Assembly (NCBI GenBank): GCA_963931865.1
Contig: OZ007518.1
Coordinates: forward strand, 5,597,029-5,661,028
Length of the DNA: 64,000 nucleotides
Source: Axinella damicornis
Lineage: Eukaryota > Porifera > Demospongiae > Axinellida > Axinellidae
Direction of reading: 5' to 3'
Positions 34,601 through 38,480 of this stretch are shown here, piece after piece. Position 1 is the first letter of the stretch. Each line of letters starts with the position of its first letter. The position numbers were made by a program, and so were the translations under genes. The notes beneath the pieces were generated by a model, which was not told the DNA's origin, ran no database searches, and saw only the letters and a list, made by a program, of their open reading frames with translations.

Positions 34601-35989
34601 TATTCAGGTGAGTATTCCACAAGGAAATGTGATCTATCCTTATATACACACACCGTGTAATATATATACGTTGCCGTACTTTATGATCGACACCAGTATA
34701 GTTATATTTCATTAATCAGCTATTAATTAATGCTGCTAACTCCTTCACTGACTTAGAGTGCTGCAATTGATAACTCGTGCATGTACGTACATTGTACCTT
34801 CTGAATCATCCACCTCAAATGCCTCAGCACACTCTGCGGCAAGGGCTGAAGAGCTGAGAGTTGAGAGTTTAAAGAAAACGAGGACATTCAGTAGCAGCAT
34901 TACAAGGCTTCAGTGGGATTCATGAAATCCACAAAGTGACCAGAGGAACAGGCATGCATGATCTACAGTAACTGGTCTGTTTCATGGGGACATGACAAAC
35001 ACACGTTAATCCGAAGATTGTCGATCAAAAGGAGTTACAATGTAGCATTAATTTAGTAACATCAACAGTCATTTTTTTCATTTAGAAAGTCATTCAAGGG
35101 GGGACGAAATTGCAGTATGGCGAAGTAAGGGGGGGGGGGGGGGGGGGGGGTAGCATGAGTTGCATCTTACTTCTTCAAGGGGCCGGGCGCAGCAAAGACT
35201 CAAGGCCCCCTCCAACCCCCACCCCCCACCAAACAAAAAGTTGACAGTGTTTAACAACACCTGTGTGGCAACACAAGAATGTACTTGGTATGTGTGTGGC
35301 CACCATCAGTTTGACTATTCTACAGGACAGCTGGTGCAATATGCAATACGTATATTCCACTGGATATGACTTGAGTGGGCTCATTGTCATATAACGTCCT
35401 GTGCATCCACCAGCTCGTAGTCACAGCAAGGCTCATATACACCAGCTAAGTTGTATGAGTATACATACATACATGTATTTCACGTTACGTTCCAAATAAC
35501 ACACACCTCGTGTTAGCGACAGCGATCACGACCGCGTGGTCGGAATCTTTGTGGGCCTTTCATGAGAGCTGTACTGGCAACGAAAGTCGAAGAGAGCACT
35601 CGAGCAATGGCGGCCAAAGGCGAGACAAAAGTGCTTGTATCTCCACCACCAAGGTGAGTTTCAGTACCAAAATTGTATGCTTGGGTCACTGCATGATAGC
35701 GACTATGAGGATGTAGTCACACACTTGGCAGTCTTTTCCTGTGAGCTGTGAGGTTATTCATTTACACTATATGCAGCACAATTTTTCCCCTACCAGGAGT
35801 GTAATCTGTCTTGGAAAGTGATAGTACTATTGCGAAAATCAATTTCCGTGAGAGGTTTCTCTCAGCAGGTTACATGTTCTAAATCAGTGTGCCTATACAG
35901 TATGTACGTACCATAGCGCCTTGGAACGAGTTCTGGATGGGCAGGAGTGTTCACTCTAGCCTTCACATCCCCAACCAGCAGCCAATCAC
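7562..35989 (-). CDS. VWA8: VWA8-like AAA+ ATPase gene (partial; ten exons recognised)
   Basis: Host gene on the minus strand, orthologous in content to von Willebrand factor A domain-containing protein 8, a mitochondrial AAA+ ATPase. Exons in transcript order: 35989-35912, 34853-34798, 32869-32684, 22662-22495, 22082-21868, 10916-10821, 10416-10114, 9364-9287, 8625-8465, 7675-7562. The first AAA+ domain has a degenerate P-loop (LVGPPGPLRRN), a Walker-B-like VLVVEGVEKAERNVL and an arginine-finger region DPPLRSRF. The second has a canonical Walker A, GPRGSGKT, split across two exons. Eight of nine junctions keep phase. The 21868/10821 junction does not, so at least one exon in that 11-kb intron was missed. 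The first exon and everything after residue block LTEEEMGK (third AAA+ region, VWA domain) were not found. The large introns are filled with transposons. Confidence 0.93.
7741..7840. mobile_element. Hairpin MITE remnant of the CCTCGTTCCCAG family
   Basis: The right end, GAGATGGCCTGGGAATGAGGC, pairs with a left end that reads AGCCTCGTCCAAGGCCATCT. Arms are about 24 bases. No convincing target duplication. Confidence 0.65.
7841..8464. other. VWA8 intron, no gene
   Basis: Intron sequence with TACGTA-rich patches (8062-8092). Nothing else recognised. Confidence 0.5.
8465..8625 (-). CDS. VWA8: VWA8 exon with Walker-B-like motif; GC splice donor
   Basis: 161 bases after acceptor CCTAG. Encodes DMTSRELLQQRTTLANGDTT, WRLSPLVVAALEGRLAVLDG and VHRLDMGTLAVLKR. 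The segment GRLAVLDGVHR is the Walker B region of the second AAA+ domain. The frame can only join the next exon (which starts G|TTG) by ending at AAAGAG|GCAAGT, a consensus GC donor; no GT at a compatible phase is present. Confidence 0.93.
8626..9286. other. VWA8 intron, no gene
   Basis: Short open frames only, none conserved in appearance. Confidence 0.5.
9287..9364 (-). CDS. VWA8: VWA8 exon with second half of Walker A
   Basis: 78 bases, phase 0 at both ends. Encodes GSGKTILVSRFAAVLGYNVE and then PIVMYQ. Joined to the preceding exon end LVGPR it completes GPRGSGKT, a full Walker A nucleotide-binding loop. Acceptor TTTGCAG, donor GTCAGC. Confidence 0.95.
9393..9942. mobile_element. 550-bp MITE with long TIRs and 9-bp target duplication
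   Basis: Ends TAGCCTCATTCCCAGGCCTC and GAGGCCTAGGAACGAGGCTA, with inverted arms of about 95 bases that include TTCGCACGTGATGC inside. Flanked on both sides by GTATATAAT (9384-9392 and 9943-9951). No coding sequence inside, so it is non-autonomous. Inserted in a VWA8 intron. Confidence 0.9.
10114..10416 (-). CDS. VWA8: VWA8 exon leading into Walker A
   Basis: 303 bases (101 codons), phase 0. Starts NFGLSTSENSESLTIHECRP, and ends QHENLLARMMQSHLGGDFCL followed by VGPR at the donor AGG|GTATGT. The final block matches the segment before the second P-loop of VWA8 (MMQSH, D-x-CL-x-G). The serine-rich first half is weakly conserved. Confidence 0.92.
10699..10725 (+). repeat. Poly(C) tract, 27 bases
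   Basis: Uninterrupted C run in a VWA8 intron. Confidence 0.95.
10821..10916 (-). CDS. VWA8: VWA8 exon (NPVQLLQTVYPSELL)
   Basis: 96 bases, phase 0 at both ends, acceptor CTCTTGCAG and donor GTAATT. Encodes DHMPESNPVQLLQTVYPSEL and then LGSSKLFEEALK. The position and the pattern Q-x-x-YP-x-x-LL fit the region between the first and second AAA+ domains of VWA8. Conservation is lower than in the flanking exons, so the call leans on splice phase and context. Confidence 0.8.
11088..11470. repeat. Degenerate palindromic element rich in AATCCGGATTA
   Basis: Motifs such as GGATCCGGATTAAACTAATC recur in both orientations, and the flanks (CCGGTTTA-type) are inverted. A smaller MITE remnant is inserted in it at 11209-11239. 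No coding sequence. Confidence 0.5.
11209..11239. mobile_element. 31-bp minimal MITE remnant with 10-bp direct repeats
   Basis: Core CCTCGTTCCCAGG followed by CCGGAACGAGG is little more than two opposed termini of the MITE family described here. It is flanked by GATTGAATCC at 11199-11208 and 11240-11249. Confidence 0.7.
11692..12300. other. Spacer with a relic of the CAGATCACATGTAAGGTAA element
   Basis: 11695-11760 resembles the terminus of the 20.1-21.0 kb element (GCAGATCACATGTAAGGTAA followed by an ACTCAC(A)CGAGTG-type sequence). The rest shows no gene. Confidence 0.45.
12302..12346. repeat. Inverted telomere-like repeat
   Basis: CTTAGGGTTAGGGTTAAGG is followed within a few bases by GACCCTAACCCTAACCCC. 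The two short TTAGGG-type blocks therefore face each other. Isolated CTAACCCTAA motifs recur at about 13240 and 13440. Confidence 0.8.
12455..12560. repeat. Direct and inverted copies of GTGTGTTGGTAACC
   Basis: GTGTGTTGGTAACCGC, its reverse complement and GTGTGTTGGTAACCAC follow each other within 105 bases. GCATTGTTAGGACGCAAAAA-like sequence lies in the direct copies. Confidence 0.75.
12544..13025 (+). pseudogene. Basic and C2H2-like zinc-finger exons
   Basis: The first block (about 12544-12645) reads LGRKKKEALVDLLRRRCPKE and ends at a donor-like AAAGGTATG. The second begins after acceptor CTTAAACAG at 12841 with MGKGKFSKETTWKYHFCP and, after a frame change, continues SKPIKKLTQHLEQKHPEV. The C...H-x-x-x-H spacing resembles a single C2H2 finger. 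A related finger-like sequence sits at 16740-16830. These are probably 5' exons of the BEN-like gene below or of a related transposon; the frameshift argues for decay. Confidence 0.5.
13775..13872 (+). CDS. Short Cys/His exon upstream of BEN-like gene
   Basis: The frame reads MVAVKFCGSHDIPTTILQYH and then RAACARR, ending near a donor-like GGTAAGAAT. The C-x3-H...H-x3-C spacing suggests metal binding. Two further tiny exon-like blocks follow (13945-13971, 14031-14078), each bounded by CTGCAG and GTAAGC/GTAATA. Exon phases do not all agree, so the structure is tentative. Confidence 0.4.
14110..14439 (+). CDS. Penultimate exon of BEN-like gene
   Basis: Begins after an acceptor-like GTACAG and reads HFESYHQEIFGAARRKMIRG, followed by KLRGQATIAGLFAKS and a Ser/Pro-rich tail. 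It ends AAGCTGG|GTAAGT in phase 1. The next exon starts TG|ACA after CATTTGCAG, so splicing keeps the frame (KGKIKL-V-TNAQ). The block itself matches no named domain I can place. Neighbouring exon 14801-16011 supplies the domain call. Confidence 0.6.
14801..16011 (+). CDS. BEN-domain-like protein, Pro/Ser-rich C-terminal exon
   Basis: Starts after acceptor CATTTGCAG with TNAQMLEVLKDCLMAIQQNQ, a short helical stretch. A long low-complexity middle follows: LPGPSS repeats, then about eight SQAPTSWLPP-type repeats. The C-terminal globular part reads YFSPKKAIEDIIARFAHDRD, LAIALAVHYFFGEEVMANCT, LDPDRMRRIKEIILAKF and LWSHCKVAIGQKC. The order helix, FGEEVM..C, LDP..M..I, W..C...I..KC fits the BEN fold, a DNA-binding or chromatin-adaptor domain. 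The exon ends GGACAG|GTTAGT. It lies inside a VWA8 intron on the opposite strand. BEN assignment is by pattern; no alignment was run. Confidence 0.65.
15298..15640 (+). repeat. Pro/Ser-coding minisatellite in the BEN-like exon
   Basis: Units of 24-30 bases built on CCCAGGCTCCAACCTCATGG and then CGGCTACCTC-type variants. All six frames stay open across much of it, giving spurious ORFs on both strands. Confidence 0.85.
16106..16450 (+). CDS. Conserved-looking fragment with IPKGL-type block
   Basis: The frame reads EEEDILLGWEESTIPSP, HYTDMRKSLMSMTKADHHKA and TFPKGLCAFIELHIFEPDE, ending LVSVLIRHYEKIV. The arrangement 'HHK..L..C, (I/F)PKGL, EPDE, W' recalls an unnamed domain I associate with retroelement or transposon proteins of marine invertebrates. 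It lies just after the BEN-like exon, but the phase of the obvious acceptor (ATTAG at 16103) does not match that exon's donor. Either a separate relic or a mis-spliced continuation. Confidence 0.45.
16560..17545 (+). pseudogene. Zinc-finger plus recombinase-core-like multi-exon fragment
   Basis: The first part reads SESDCIVVRATQKPRKRRQR and RCPVVGCKASPQVRL (C2H2-like Cys pair), followed by GMVTIERLFREQKQQ. Later, across frame changes, come FLEGFSGKRKSVEEARAVAT, then CGVDGMLTKLQRFEMAIKFI, then LQSEKAMLNAQRLERAS and SLTVEEEKLVVAALMALHRM ending at donor ATG|GTGAGT. The all-helical SVEEA.....V.KF block resembles the N-terminal core-binding region of tyrosine-recombinase-like (Crypton-type) proteins; that reading is an inference. 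No catalytic R-H-R-Y region is seen. At least two frameshifts. Confidence 0.45.
17546..18205. other. Spacer, no gene
   Basis: AT-rich sequence with TACGTA patches (17748, 17993). Nothing coding recognised. Confidence 0.5.
18206..19310 (+). pseudogene. Ty3/gypsy gag and protease relic
   Basis: Gag capsid-like reading: SHNLLANDVEDAEKQRAILL, then a stop at 18362 inside the homology, then NPKPSVIVERFQFHSRVRKP. A second stop and frame changes follow at 18500-18560. ADLSFKKGFELARAMASTDQ and a damaged zinc knuckle (CGVCDRYRGKRWASDC, in which the expected His is not in place) come next. The protease part at 18895-19310 carries MELDTGASVSVIS (active-site DTG), a flap-like GVKIHTYTGEEINVVG and GPSLMGRDWL. 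The motif order is that of a Ty3/gypsy polyprotein. Stops and missing knuckle residues make it non-functional. Confidence 0.85.
19364..19447 (+). pseudogene. Gypsy integrase-core fragment
   Basis: Only 54 bases after the last protease residue, in another frame, the sequence reads LHVGFAGPVMGKMLLIVIDA and then YSKWLEVQ. This is the start of the integrase catalytic core, so RT and RNase H have been deleted. The residue expected to be the first catalytic Asp is Gly here (HVGFAGP). Sequence after 19447 is not recognisable as integrase. Confidence 0.75.
19455..19893. repeat. Direct repeat of a 25-base motif around a MITE
   Basis: GATGCATGAGGGTTTGGTCA lies at 19457-19476 and again at 19858-19877. 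The second copy is followed by similar sequence (GCGATGTTGG versus GAGATATTAG). A transposon-like insert lies between them. Confidence 0.7.
19508..19815. mobile_element. 308-bp MITE, TIR CAGGGCCGTAGGA, 5-bp duplication
   Basis: Left end CAGGGCCGTAGGAGTAGG, right end TTCCTACGGCCCTG. AAGTA precedes (19503-19507) and follows (19816-19820). The CAGGG terminus resembles hAT ends, but a 5-bp duplication is not the 8 bp expected for hAT, so the superfamily is open. No coding sequence. Confidence 0.7.
20076..21049. mobile_element. Palindromic element with ACTCGCGAGT internal repeats
   Basis: Left end TACAGTACAGATCACACGTA and right end TACATGTGATCTGTACTGTA are inverted repeats. The interior is full of CTCGCGAGT palindromes. 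A 55-base block starting CTCGAGTACTCGTGTTACAC occurs twice in direct orientation (from 20737 and 20906). Relics of the same terminus occur at 11695 and 21120-21160. No convincing gene; ORFs at 20422-20712 are open in several frames without domains. Confidence 0.7.
20819..21325. repeat. Inverted repeat pair, 75-base arms
   Basis: The arm starting CAGGATTGTCACCATCATGG at 20819-20892 is repeated in reverse at 21251-21325. The left arm lies inside the palindromic element and the right arm outside it, so one arm was copied or the element rearranged. Confidence 0.85.
21566..21633. mobile_element. 68-bp MITE of the CCTCGTTCCCAG family
   Basis: Ends TAGCCTCATTAG and CCTGGGATTGAGGCTA. Flanks CTTTTGACG and CTCTTGACC agree at seven of nine bases, consistent with a decayed 9-bp duplication. 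Confidence 0.65.
21868..22082 (-). CDS. VWA8: VWA8 exon with arginine-finger region
   Basis: 215 bases, phase 0 in and phase 2 out. Encodes EHGQEILDKWRIVRASENFR, then VIALGLPVPPYRGNPLDPPL and RSRFQARTIHPASFQEQ, ending RRCTRVDEK. FRVIALGLPVP is the sensor-1 strand and DPPLRSRF the arginine-finger end of the first AAA+ domain. Acceptor GCTATAG, donor AAAAG|GTGAAC. Confidence 0.95.
22495..22662 (-). CDS. VWA8: VWA8 exon with first-domain Walker B
   Basis: 168 bases, phase 0 at both ends. Encodes SAVRAALLGRVLVVEGVEKA, ERNVLPVLNNLLENREMQLE and DGRFILAAERYDKLLV. The sequence is nearly invariant in VWA8 proteins. Acceptor TCGTGCAG, donor GTG|GTACGT embedded in a TACGTACGTAC run. Confidence 0.97.
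23450..23567 (+). CDS. First-exon-like ORF (MAATHSGKDLSWTFKENAHG)
   Basis: ATG at 23450 (TCATGGCT) reads MAATHSGKDLSWTFKENAHG and then TMVQLVWKHSSVSTRTQLAI, ending at AAGTTG|GTGAGT. The short exon has a good donor and no stop. No domain recognised. The following open frame 23572-24036 (Ser/Thr/Pro-rich, basic start RKRKKYSPSRQRRSQ) may be read-through intron or a further exon. Confidence 0.45.
24090..24329 (+). pseudogene. CCCH zinc-finger gene fragment
   Basis: Reads CDLCRLHLEGSCRRGHRCTY, then AHSWSERSEWICPVCSKHDK and ECDQKWEHILQYNHVGIYRV, ending EFLDNLL and TAA at 24327. C-x7-C-x5-C-x3-H is a CCCH finger like those of ZC3H7-type RNA-binding proteins. Stop codons lie just upstream in the same frame, with no clear acceptor, so only the last exon or a captured piece is present. 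It is enclosed by the TIR element. Confidence 0.6.
24711..25455 (+). repeat. Tandem duplication, unit A (745 bp)
   Basis: Unit A starts GTTGCAGCTTGTGAAGGAAA. Unit B follows directly at 25456. Each unit opens with an exon-like 25-base block between GTTGCAG and AAG|GTAAGA coding CEGKV(P/T)QR. Each unit also holds an open frame starting near PTPGHPHCRP and a remnant of a CCTCGTACTAAGGCC MITE end. Confidence 0.85.
25456..26218 (+). repeat. Tandem duplication, unit B
   Basis: Direct copy of 24711-25455 with scattered substitutions and a short insertion near 26150 (GTGTTATATCC). The micro-exon-like block encodes CEGKVTQR. Open frame 25770-26180 parallels 25015-25430 in unit A, with no known domain. 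Confidence 0.85.
26269..26605 (+). pseudogene. RecQ-like DEAD helicase fragment, N-terminal
   Basis: Reads LKPEQVASISAVCKGKDIFM, corresponding to the start of RecQ helicase domain 1 (LKPEQ, GKD(I/V)F). The P-loop position reads WITTRFESQC, where LPTGFGKS is usual, so Walker A is lost. Later ATEDDLGKCSLLFCAP and, after TGA at 26527, DPLISGRIV and VVDDAP (the DEVH-box region) follow in another frame. It ends at a donor-like ATG|GTAAGT. Related helicases are multiplied in invertebrate genomes as mobile or captured genes. Confidence 0.65.
26789..27066 (+). pseudogene. RecQ-like helicase fragment, C-terminal RecA lobe
   Basis: Reads MQPVLDNLNRAPRVIVYCRT, VNVCADLYAHFHLELGD, then a stop after EDINDNH and MFHFNTPDHNKDT. 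These blocks match the start of helicase domain 2 of RecQ (VIYC..., CA.LY..F, MFH..T) in the expected order after 26269-26605. Stop codons show decay. The intervening 180 bases may be an intron. Confidence 0.65.
27122..27272 (+). repeat. 32-bp tandem repeat, about five copies
   Basis: Unit TGAGTGAGGAATTCATCCTT followed by TGTTTGGTTGAC. The first and last units carry a few substitutions. It ends at the OTU-like ORF. Confidence 0.95.
27274..27594 (+). pseudogene. OTU-like cysteine protease fragment
   Basis: A frame of 106 residues contains VSTPGDGSCSFHSVVSALQQ. The PGDG(N/S)C.F.S(V/I) block holds the catalytic Asp and Cys of the OTU deubiquitinase fold. The catalytic histidine expected about 100-150 residues later is not in this frame. 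The stop at 27592 and the stop-rich following stretch show decay. OTU domains occur in Helitron-like and other invertebrate mobile elements. Confidence 0.6.
27880..28515 (+). pseudogene. Cysteine-rich CXC (tesmin/TSO1-like) C-terminal fragment
   Basis: Reads CTFKCPPQFYVLCCSHGLPI, then a stop and GHFDGVVGKNPNEDDADGSE. The cysteine-rich stretch CNCGRGGPKGTRCNLQL and CYNRKSQCSQKCQYKNCQNP-FG follows. Paired C-x-C and C..C.C..C spacing fits a CXC/CRC DNA-binding motif. Another frame then gives SLEMIAIARIVQNVYGMDSD and ends ALLSWLKY-TGA near 28514. It is probably the continuation of the OTU ORF in one element; at least two frame changes. Confidence 0.55.
28520..29185. other. Spacer and possible promoter of 29186 ORF
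   Basis: An ATTTAAATA sequence at about 29073 lies roughly 110 bases before the ATG at 29186. It is followed by repeated TTCAGAACTACAGCGACAAC-type sequence. Promoter function is a guess from spacing only. Confidence 0.35.
29186..29764 (+). CDS. Hypothetical protein, conserved-looking N-terminal domain with Pro-rich tail
   Basis: 192 residues from ATG (AAGATGACG) to TGA. The first 75 residues read MTSYTRIRFEGNSSRIWDGK, VADVPEGTVVRSG and LAEVHWPVKGKGKKPKVWHC, a compact strand-rich segment. I associate this with the N-terminus of some invertebrate BEN-type or chromatin-related proteins, without certainty. The rest is Pro/Ser/Thr-rich with a duplicated GPGIG(K/N)PSPLPV block. A donor-like GCAG|GTGGTT follows 29774. 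No intact partner exon found; the young LTR element lies just downstream. Confidence 0.5.
   Translation: MTSYTRIRFEGNSSRIWDGKVADVPEGTVVRSGRRGSEGLELAEVHWPVKGKGKKPKVWHCVVVEASSDCEEEELTPGPSTKRLRLNQPPTPSEPDSQPSTSSCRELRHRGPGIGKPSPLPVTLAQPSPSNSRKTGPGIGNPSPLPVPARQTVTPSVTQARQQASTPQPTKWWCHRDKQWWKVEKQQEMRGK
29878..30101 (+). repeat. 5' LTR
   Basis: Starts (A)TGTGGAATGGACTC and ends AACAATATTAC(A). TATAAATA at 30026-30033 is a likely core promoter. Confidence 0.92.
30026..30033 (+). promoter_or_regulatory. TATA box in 5' LTR
   Basis: TATAAATA, conserved in the 3' LTR, about 70 bases before the LTR end. Confidence 0.6.
30103..30120 (+). promoter_or_regulatory. Primer-binding site
   Basis: TGGTGGCAGCGGCGAGCG starts right after the LTR end, with the TGG expected for pairing to a tRNA CCA end. 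The tRNA was not identified. Confidence 0.7.
30138..31815 (+). pseudogene. Gag-protease-partial RT ORF of the LTR element
   Basis: Starts MAQLRLEPPAPFNFRTPDDW with the gag capsid-like helix region (WPRWRKRFEQFRVASGL). One in-frame TGA at 30423-30425 interrupts gag; the frame otherwise runs on to 31880. Two CCHC knuckles (CTRCGKSWHARDRC, CHRCNKKGHYSTQC) are followed by protease active site FKLDTGAEVTAIS and LLGLPAISALGL. RT starts around VKEELDRMESIGVISKVDEP with motif A FSKLDANSGFWQIPL. It breaks off in motif B (CFNKMPF), then junction sequence leads into the 3' LTR. The catalytic YxDD box and everything downstream are absent. Confidence 0.9.
31805..31815 (+). promoter_or_regulatory. Polypurine tract
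   Basis: GGAAGGGGAG precedes the 3' LTR start, as expected for the plus-strand priming site. Confidence 0.6.
31816..32039 (+). repeat. 3' LTR
   Basis: Same length as the 5' LTR, with three transition differences. Confidence 0.92.
32045..32683. other. VWA8 intron, no gene
   Basis: A CA/GT-rich simple-sequence patch at 32560-32670 lies near the exon donor. No gene. Confidence 0.5.
32684..32869 (-). CDS. VWA8: VWA8 exon with first P-loop region
   Basis: 186 bases, phase 0 at both ends. Encodes DQLGQDMFLVGPPGPLRRNL, ALSFCELTGKEVECVSLSRD and TTETDLKQRREIVGGTVHYL-DQ. GPPGPLRR sits where a Walker A is expected but lacks GK(S/T), as is characteristic of this position in VWA8. Acceptor CTCTGCAG, donor CCAG|GTACGT. 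Confidence 0.97.
32905..33060 (-). repeat. Dispersed repeat, copy 1
   Basis: Reverse-oriented relative of 34262-34425 and 36695-36865: shared blocks include AGTCTAAATAGAGCCCACC and TTTGGCAGTTAGAGGGCACC. Non-coding. Confidence 0.7.
33255..33535. repeat. Minisatellite, unit about 30 bp
   Basis: About nine degenerate units based on GGGAGCAGCAGCTGAAGCGG followed by ACGCAATC. All minus-strand frames are open across it, giving Leu/Pro/Ala-rich spurious ORFs. Confidence 0.85.
33895..34132 (+). repeat. Leader-exon repeat family, copy 1
   Basis: Contains an ATG-initiated exon-like segment (MTTKRKTRHYYSTHNLASM ending at ATG|GTGAGT). A second exon-like segment follows about 100 bases later and reads LVSPPPR-type sequence up to AAGGTGAGT, but its ATG has been lost. 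Copies at 35505-35690 and, inverted, 57590-57850. Confidence 0.6.
34262..34425 (+). repeat. Dispersed repeat, copy 2
   Basis: Shares ATATCAGATTGCCAGCCCCC and GTGGGCTTTATATAGACTTA with copies at 32905-33060 (inverted) and 36695-36865. Confidence 0.7.
34798..34853 (-). CDS. VWA8: VWA8 exon (QSVLRHLRWMIQK)
   Basis: 56 bases. Two bases complete a codon from the previous exon (phase 1), then LQPLPQSVLRHLRWMIQK, ending AAG|GTACAA in phase 0. The acceptor is preceded by a pyrimidine-rich TTTAAACTCTCAACTCTCAG. QSV..HLRW.(M/I)QK is a conserved VWA8 segment just before the first P-loop. Confidence 0.93.
35129..35150 (+). repeat. Poly(G) tract, 22 bases
   Basis: Uninterrupted G run in a VWA8 intron. 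Confidence 0.95.
35505..35690 (+). repeat. Leader-exon repeat family, copy 2
   Basis: Holds MAAKGETKVLVSPPPR from ATG at 35606 (GCAATGGCGG) to the donor-like AAG|GTGAGT. Preceded by TGGTCGGAATCTTTGTGGGC, shared with 34020-34040. Confidence 0.65.
35912..35989 (-). CDS. VWA8: VWA8 exon (PELVPRRY), near N-terminus
   Basis: 78 bases, phase 1 in and out. Encodes DWLLVGDVKARVNTPAHPEL and VPRRY. GDV and PELVP recur at the start of the mature VWA8 protein. Acceptor CTGCTGCAG, donor CTATG|GTACGT. The exon with the start codon and mitochondrial presequence must lie upstream (higher coordinates) and was not identified. Confidence 0.88.
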
Positions 35990-36056
35990 CTGCAGCAGAT
36001 GAAATGCACTTGTGAAAAGTTGGAGGGTCATAGATTCTGATTCTATCTCTGTACTA

Positions 36057-36614
36057 CCATATTTCCATGAATAGATGCCACGGCGTTTATTTATTTCGTT
36101 GTTCAGTTTGGTGCGGTGACTCTTCGAGGGCGACATTTATTACTTTGGGTAGAATGACCACGCCACGTACACAGCATCCCTAGCTAGCTCCCCGTTGAAA
36201 TGCGTCGACAAGCTGGCGAGAATGGTACGGCTCTTACAAAATTCGGTCGAGAAACACACAAACAACAACTCACAATGGGCAAGATTCGGCAATTACCGTC
36301 CGCGGCTGGAGCACTGAGTGCTTTGAATAGCTGTCGCTTTACGACAAAGCAGGACGAGGATGATGGCGAAGAAGATGCCTCTGCGGCATGCATGTGGAGG
36401 GGGATGATGACAAGCTCGAGGACTCAGACTGTCTGTTGGATGTACAAAGTTCTCGCATGTGTCCACGTTCTATCGTCATATATACTTTGCGCACATGCTA
36501 ACCGCCGCCGCATTATTCGAGGGCAGCGTTTATTTCACTTAGCGCCTCCAATTGTGCGCCGTTTATTCGAGGGCGGCGTCTATTCGAGGACAGCGTCTTT
36601 TCATGGAAATACGG
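36057..36614. mobile_element. 558-bp TIR element, CC(G/A)TATTTCCATGAA ends, TA-flanked
   Basis: Left end CCATATTTCCATGAATAGAT and right end TCTTTTCATGGAAATACGG are inverted, with TA outside both. Inside is a 161-residue frame starting MRRQAGENGTALTKFGRE, open through a stretch with no known domain. TTATTCGAGGGCGGCGTCTA-type subterminal repeats occur near the right end. A relic of the right end is at 37505-37535. Confidence 0.7.
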
Positions 36615-36694
36615 TAGTTAGAGGTGCAGCAATAAGGGACAAGAACAGATCCCAACACCTTCAGTTAACCCCCAACCATACGTGACACATGAGA

Positions 36695-36865
36695 AACGTT
36701 TTTGGTGCCATCTACATGTAACTGCCAAACTAAACAAGCTATAAGCCTAGGCTTCAAAAGTGGAGGCTTTACTAACTACCCTTAGGCCTAGATGCAACCA
36801 AAAATCAGATTGCCAACCCCTTCAGAATTTCTGGGTGGGCTCTATTTAGACTTATGCAAATGTGC
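36695..36865 (+). repeat. Dispersed repeat, copy 3
   Basis: Shares AAAATCAGATTGCCAACCCC and GGTGGGCTCTATTTAGACTT with 34262-34425. Confidence 0.7.
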
Positions 36866-36997
36866 CATTGGGATGTTGTACACTGCAGAGCAATGTGATA
36901 ATGCTTTCAGCCATACAAAGGCACTAAGTGCTACACACACTTGATACAAATCTTGCGCTTTAATTCGCCCACATGAGAGGAGAGTTACTATCATAAC

Positions 36998-37375
36998 TAG
37001 AGGTGCTCATCAGCAGAGCACGTAACCTGTGCACTACTTCGACATGAGGCCTACCACCGACTTTTAATACAGCGTACCACGACGGGCTTACAGATTTTAA
37101 TAGCTGCAGCGATCGATGTCAGCATGCAGAATGAGATACCGTAAGTTGTGGCAGAAATGTTAGAAACAGGGTGTGGTCAAGTTGTATAAATTAGAAACAC
37201 GACTTTCACGCAGCTTTTCTCAGCCTCTTGAGTGGATCTCTGGTCTGCGTCTTGTTATTTTCTGAATTCCGACACTTCTATCCTTCAACAAGGCCTTCGC
37301 TGCTCAAACTGCTTGGACAGACTGACAGACAAACCGATCACTCTACCCCTGCTTCGCATGCGCACTGGGTAATTA
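36998..37375. repeat. Repeat also found inside the 43-kb element
   Basis: From ACTAGAGGTGCTCATCAGCA to GCATGCGCACTGGGTAATTA. A close copy at 43514-43914 interrupts the second copy of the TGTCTCGGCAC element. Confidence 0.8.
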
Positions 37376-38464
37376 TAGACTGGCCGGTCACAGCTGAGAT
37401 TGGGGGTAAAAAATTCTTACACATTTGACCCAACAATATCCAGCTGAATGTGTAGCAACTTTGCCCCTTCATCAGTCTACAGGGTCAAGATGAAATAAAT
37501 AGTAGCTGCGGCGTTTGATCATGGAAATACAGTATGCATATTGGGGCACCACGGAGCTGATATAGCTTGAACAAGTTGGCATTCTTCGCCTTGAGTCTGA
37601 ACTTGACCACAAGATAAAATTATAGGAATTTGTAAACTTCAAAATGAAGTTTCGTCACAATCATAATTATAGTCTATCTATGCTCACAATGACAACTACA
37701 GAAACGGGGGGAGTGTACGTACATGTACGGTTGACAGTCAACATGTACCCTGCAGAGGAATCACCAAACTCGGTTTCCTAGAAAGGCAGGCATTTGGCAG
37801 GATTACCCCGCTGTCGGAATAGGCCCGCCTTTCCATGCTTAAGCTGTTCTGATTCAGTGACGTTATCACATTCACTATTGAGCTGATAGTTGCTTCCCAC
37901 AGCATGCTAAACACCTGGGGTGTTACAACGAATTGTCATATCTAGTCTACAGCAACACTGATTCAGAAACCCACTTCTGCAATCAGCGAATCTAAATGGC
38001 TACACCAACATTCGGGCACATGCCGTGACTGCCTCCTGATGAGAAGTGCACATTCAGTTAATGATGCACCGACAAGGGGCTACTACCGATAGTCCGATAA
38101 CTAACAACAGATATCTGCCGATAACCGATAACCGATCTGAATCAGATACTGTAGGTTCTCGTGTTTGTCTCAACCTTTTGGCCACAAGCAAACTTTGTTG
38201 ATCCTCTCTGACTGAATAAAACTCCCAAGTGAGCGACTTTTCTTTCCAGTACTCATCATCCTGTAGTTCGTAACAATCGCTACACTGCCGATGCTAGCAT
38301 GTGGTTATGCGATATGCGTATGCATACGCCATTTATCAGCCGGATTATCACTAGAATTTACCGATACTGATACTCCTAAGGAAGGTGATTATCAGTGCGA
38401 TACAGATAACCAATTGGTGCATCACTACAAGGGGGGAGCCATGAGTTGTCTTGCACTTTCAGTT
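37376..38464. other. Spacer, no gene
   Basis: Several short open frames, none with recognisable features. A GATAACCGATAACCGAT-type simple patch lies at about 38095-38125. Confidence 0.5.
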
Positions 38465-38480
38465 GGGGGGGGGGGGGGGG
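38465..38480 (+). repeat. Poly(G) tract, 16 bases
   Basis: Uninterrupted G run. Confidence 0.95.

Noticed and set aside
36184..36393. Candidate VWA8 first exon (minus-strand frame with Met and basic residues)
   Set aside because: It lies wholly inside the TA-flanked TIR element and lacks a phase-1 donor that would fit exon 35989-35912.
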